DNA of 5,466 nucleotides, taken from the NCBI GenBank assembly GCA_012520715.1, contig JAAYNT010000043.1, positions 1 through 5,466 of the forward strand, in the 5' to 3' direction. Below are positions 4,396-5,466 of this stretch, in pieces. Position 1 is the first letter of the stretch, and every line of letters starts with the position of its first letter. The notes under the pieces are model-generated. The model was not told the DNA's origin and did not search any database. It saw only the letters and a list, made by a program, of their open reading frames with translations. Source of the DNA: Acholeplasmataceae bacterium (GTDB lineage: Bacteria > Bacillota_I > Bacilli_A > Acholeplasmatales > Acholeplasmataceae). A program made the translations under genes and the position numbers.

Positions 4396-5466
4396 TTGAA
4401 ACTAATATCTAAATATTTAAAACCGTATCTTTGGTTTGTAGTAATTATTACATTTCTAACAATCGTTAGAGGTGTAACAGAGTTACTACTACCAAGCTTA
4501 TTAGGAAATTTCATCAGAGATGGTATTGATGCCGGAAATACTACTGTCATGTGGAAGTATGCACTTATTATGTTAGCTATTACTATTGTTGGAACAGCTG
4601 CTGTTATATTAAGTTCTTACTTTGAAGCTAGAACATCAACATCATTTGGATATGATTTAAGAATTGCTGTTTATGAAAAAGTAAATGAGTTTTCAATAGA
4701 AGAATTAAATAGTTTTACAATCTCTTCACTAATTACAAGAAGTACTCAAGATATCCAGCAATTACAACAAGTGACTAATATGTCACTAAGAATGTTAATA
4801 CTACAACCAGTGTTAGCGGTTGGAGGTATTATTTTTGCAATTCAAACTCATGCACCACTATCAATTGTTATAGCTGTTGGAATTATTTCACTATTATTAC
4901 TACTAACACTTATTTTTGTAGTATCAGTTCCTAAGTTTAATGTCATGCAACAAATTACCGATCAAATTAACTTAGTAACAAGAGAAACACTAAGTGGTAC
5001 TAAAGTAATTAGAGCTTTTGGTGGTGACGAGTTACAACATGAAAAAATTGACAAAGTTAATAAAGACTTTTATAAAATAGGTCGTTTTATTAACGCATTT
5101 ATGGTTATGACATGGCCATTTATGTCAGTAGTACTAGGATTAATAGGAGTATTAATTTTATACTTAGGAGCAACTAAGTATGTTAATATAAATGAATTTG
5201 GTTATGAGTCATTAATTTCACTTAATATTTATGCAACTCGTGTTATTATGGCATTTATGATGATGTCATTTATGTTTGTTATGGTGCCAAGAGCACTAGT
5301 ATCAGCAAGAAGAATTAGAGAAGTTCTTGACACTGAGCAATCAATTAAAGATCCTGAAAACCCAATTTTAATAGAAAAAGTTGAAGATAAGATGGTTGCT
5401 ACATTAGATGATGATAAGAAAATTACATTTTCTGGCTCAGTTGAATTTAGAGATGTCTGTTTTCAA
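4396..5466 (+). CDS. ABC-type exporter subunit, membrane domain plus start of ATP-binding domain (3' end outside window)
   Basis: N-terminal 357 residues of an ABC transporter with fused membrane and ATPase domains, of the multidrug/lipid exporter type. The TTG start is supported by the SD 7 bases upstream and by the N-terminus MKLISKYLKPYLWF, a typical amphipathic lead into TM1. Six membrane segments can be traced: about 12-35, 56-77, 133-152, 155-177, 233-258 and 273-298. Family landmarks are STQDIQQLQQ in the long loop after TM2, ETLSGTKVIRAFGGDE (197-212), and SARRIREVLDTE (303-314) closing the membrane domain. The window ends at VEFRDVCFQ, the first strand of the nucleotide-binding domain, before Walker A. 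Sequence style (LLLPSLLGNFI..GIDAGN, NMSLRMLILQP) resembles the first partner of heterodimeric pairs such as YfiB/YfiC or BmrC/BmrD, so a second ABC gene downstream is likely but unseen. Only one base separates it from trmK, implying co-transcription. The substrate cannot be told from sequence. Confidence 0.93.
   Translation, partial: MKLISKYLKPYLWFVVIITFLTIVRGVTELLLPSLLGNFIRDGIDAGNTTVMWKYALIMLAITIVGTAAVILSSYFEARTSTSFGYDLRIAVYEKVNEFSIEELNSFTISSLITRSTQDIQQLQQVTNMSLRMLILQPVLAVGGIIFAIQTHAPLSIVIAVGIISLLLLLTLIFVVSVPKFNVMQQITDQINLVTRETLSGTKVIRAFGGDELQHEKIDKVNKDFYKIGRFINAFMVMTWPFMSVVLGLIGVLILYLGATKYVNINEFGYESLISLNIYATRVIMAFMMMSFMFVMVPRALVSARRIREVLDTEQSIKDPENPILIEKVEDKMVATLDDDKKITFSGSVEFRDVCFQ
5048..5076 (+). 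promoter_or_regulatory. Sigma-A promoter-like sequence inside the ABC transporter gene
   Basis: TTGACA (5048-5053), a 17-base spacer, and TATAAA (5071-5076) match the vegetative consensus at 11 of 12 positions with ideal spacing. It lies in the membrane-domain coding sequence (around residues 218-228) and would point toward the ATPase half of this gene and whatever follows. Chance occurrence in AT-rich coding DNA is the main alternative. Confidence 0.3.

Noticed and set aside
4770..4787. Dyad AGTGAC-N6-GTCACT in the ABC gene
   Set aside because: Only six pairs around a six-base loop, within membrane-domain coding sequence, with no nearby promoter or T-run.
5327..5355. TTGACA at 5327 as another internal promoter
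   Set aside because: No -10-like hexamer occurs at 16-18 bases downstream.

Overview
This window is a compact, one-direction housekeeping gene cluster from an AT-rich, low-GC Gram-positive-type bacterium. The order is glyS (3' end) - dnaG - rpoD - trmK - ABC exporter (5' part), all on the + strand. The single-chain GlyRS, the DnaG and RpoD features, and TrmK beside RpoD resemble Bacillota and especially the compact Mollicutes-like lineages. All tryptophans are read from TGG, no TGA is needed inside a gene, and TGA ends dnaG. This argues for the standard bacterial code, so an Acholeplasma/Izemoplasma-like or other reduced Firmicute fits better than a TGA=Trp mycoplasma. The taxonomic call is inference from gene content, base composition and code.

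Layout: bases 1-762 hold the catalytic C-terminal half and anticodon-binding domain of glycyl-tRNA synthetase. A 20-base gap carries a strong Shine-Dalgarno (SD) sequence. DNA primase follows, and its N-terminus can only be completed from an ATT start codon at 783. The primary sigma factor RpoD begins 4 bases after the dnaG stop, with its SD inside the end of dnaG. trmK (tRNA m1A22 methyltransferase) overlaps the rpoD stop by one base (TAATG) and lacks a clear SD. One base after trmK, an ABC-type exporter subunit starts at TTG and runs off the window just as its nucleotide-binding domain begins. There is no intergenic stretch longer than 20 bases and no convincing factor-independent terminator between genes, so the five genes probably share a transcript.

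Functionally, the cluster ties together tRNA charging (GlyRS), replication priming (DnaG), housekeeping transcription initiation (RpoD) and tRNA modification (TrmK), a reduced form of the 'macromolecular synthesis' arrangement. The ABC exporter is a lineage-specific neighbour of unknown substrate.

I see no mobile element, CRISPR array, RNA gene or novel multi-gene system. The points worth a second look are the non-canonical ATT start of dnaG with out-of-frame ATGs just behind it, unusual residues in sigma region 2.4/3.0, a near-consensus promoter-like sequence inside the ABC gene, and several GC-rich perfect or near-perfect hairpins embedded in otherwise AT-rich coding sequence, the best being in trmK.
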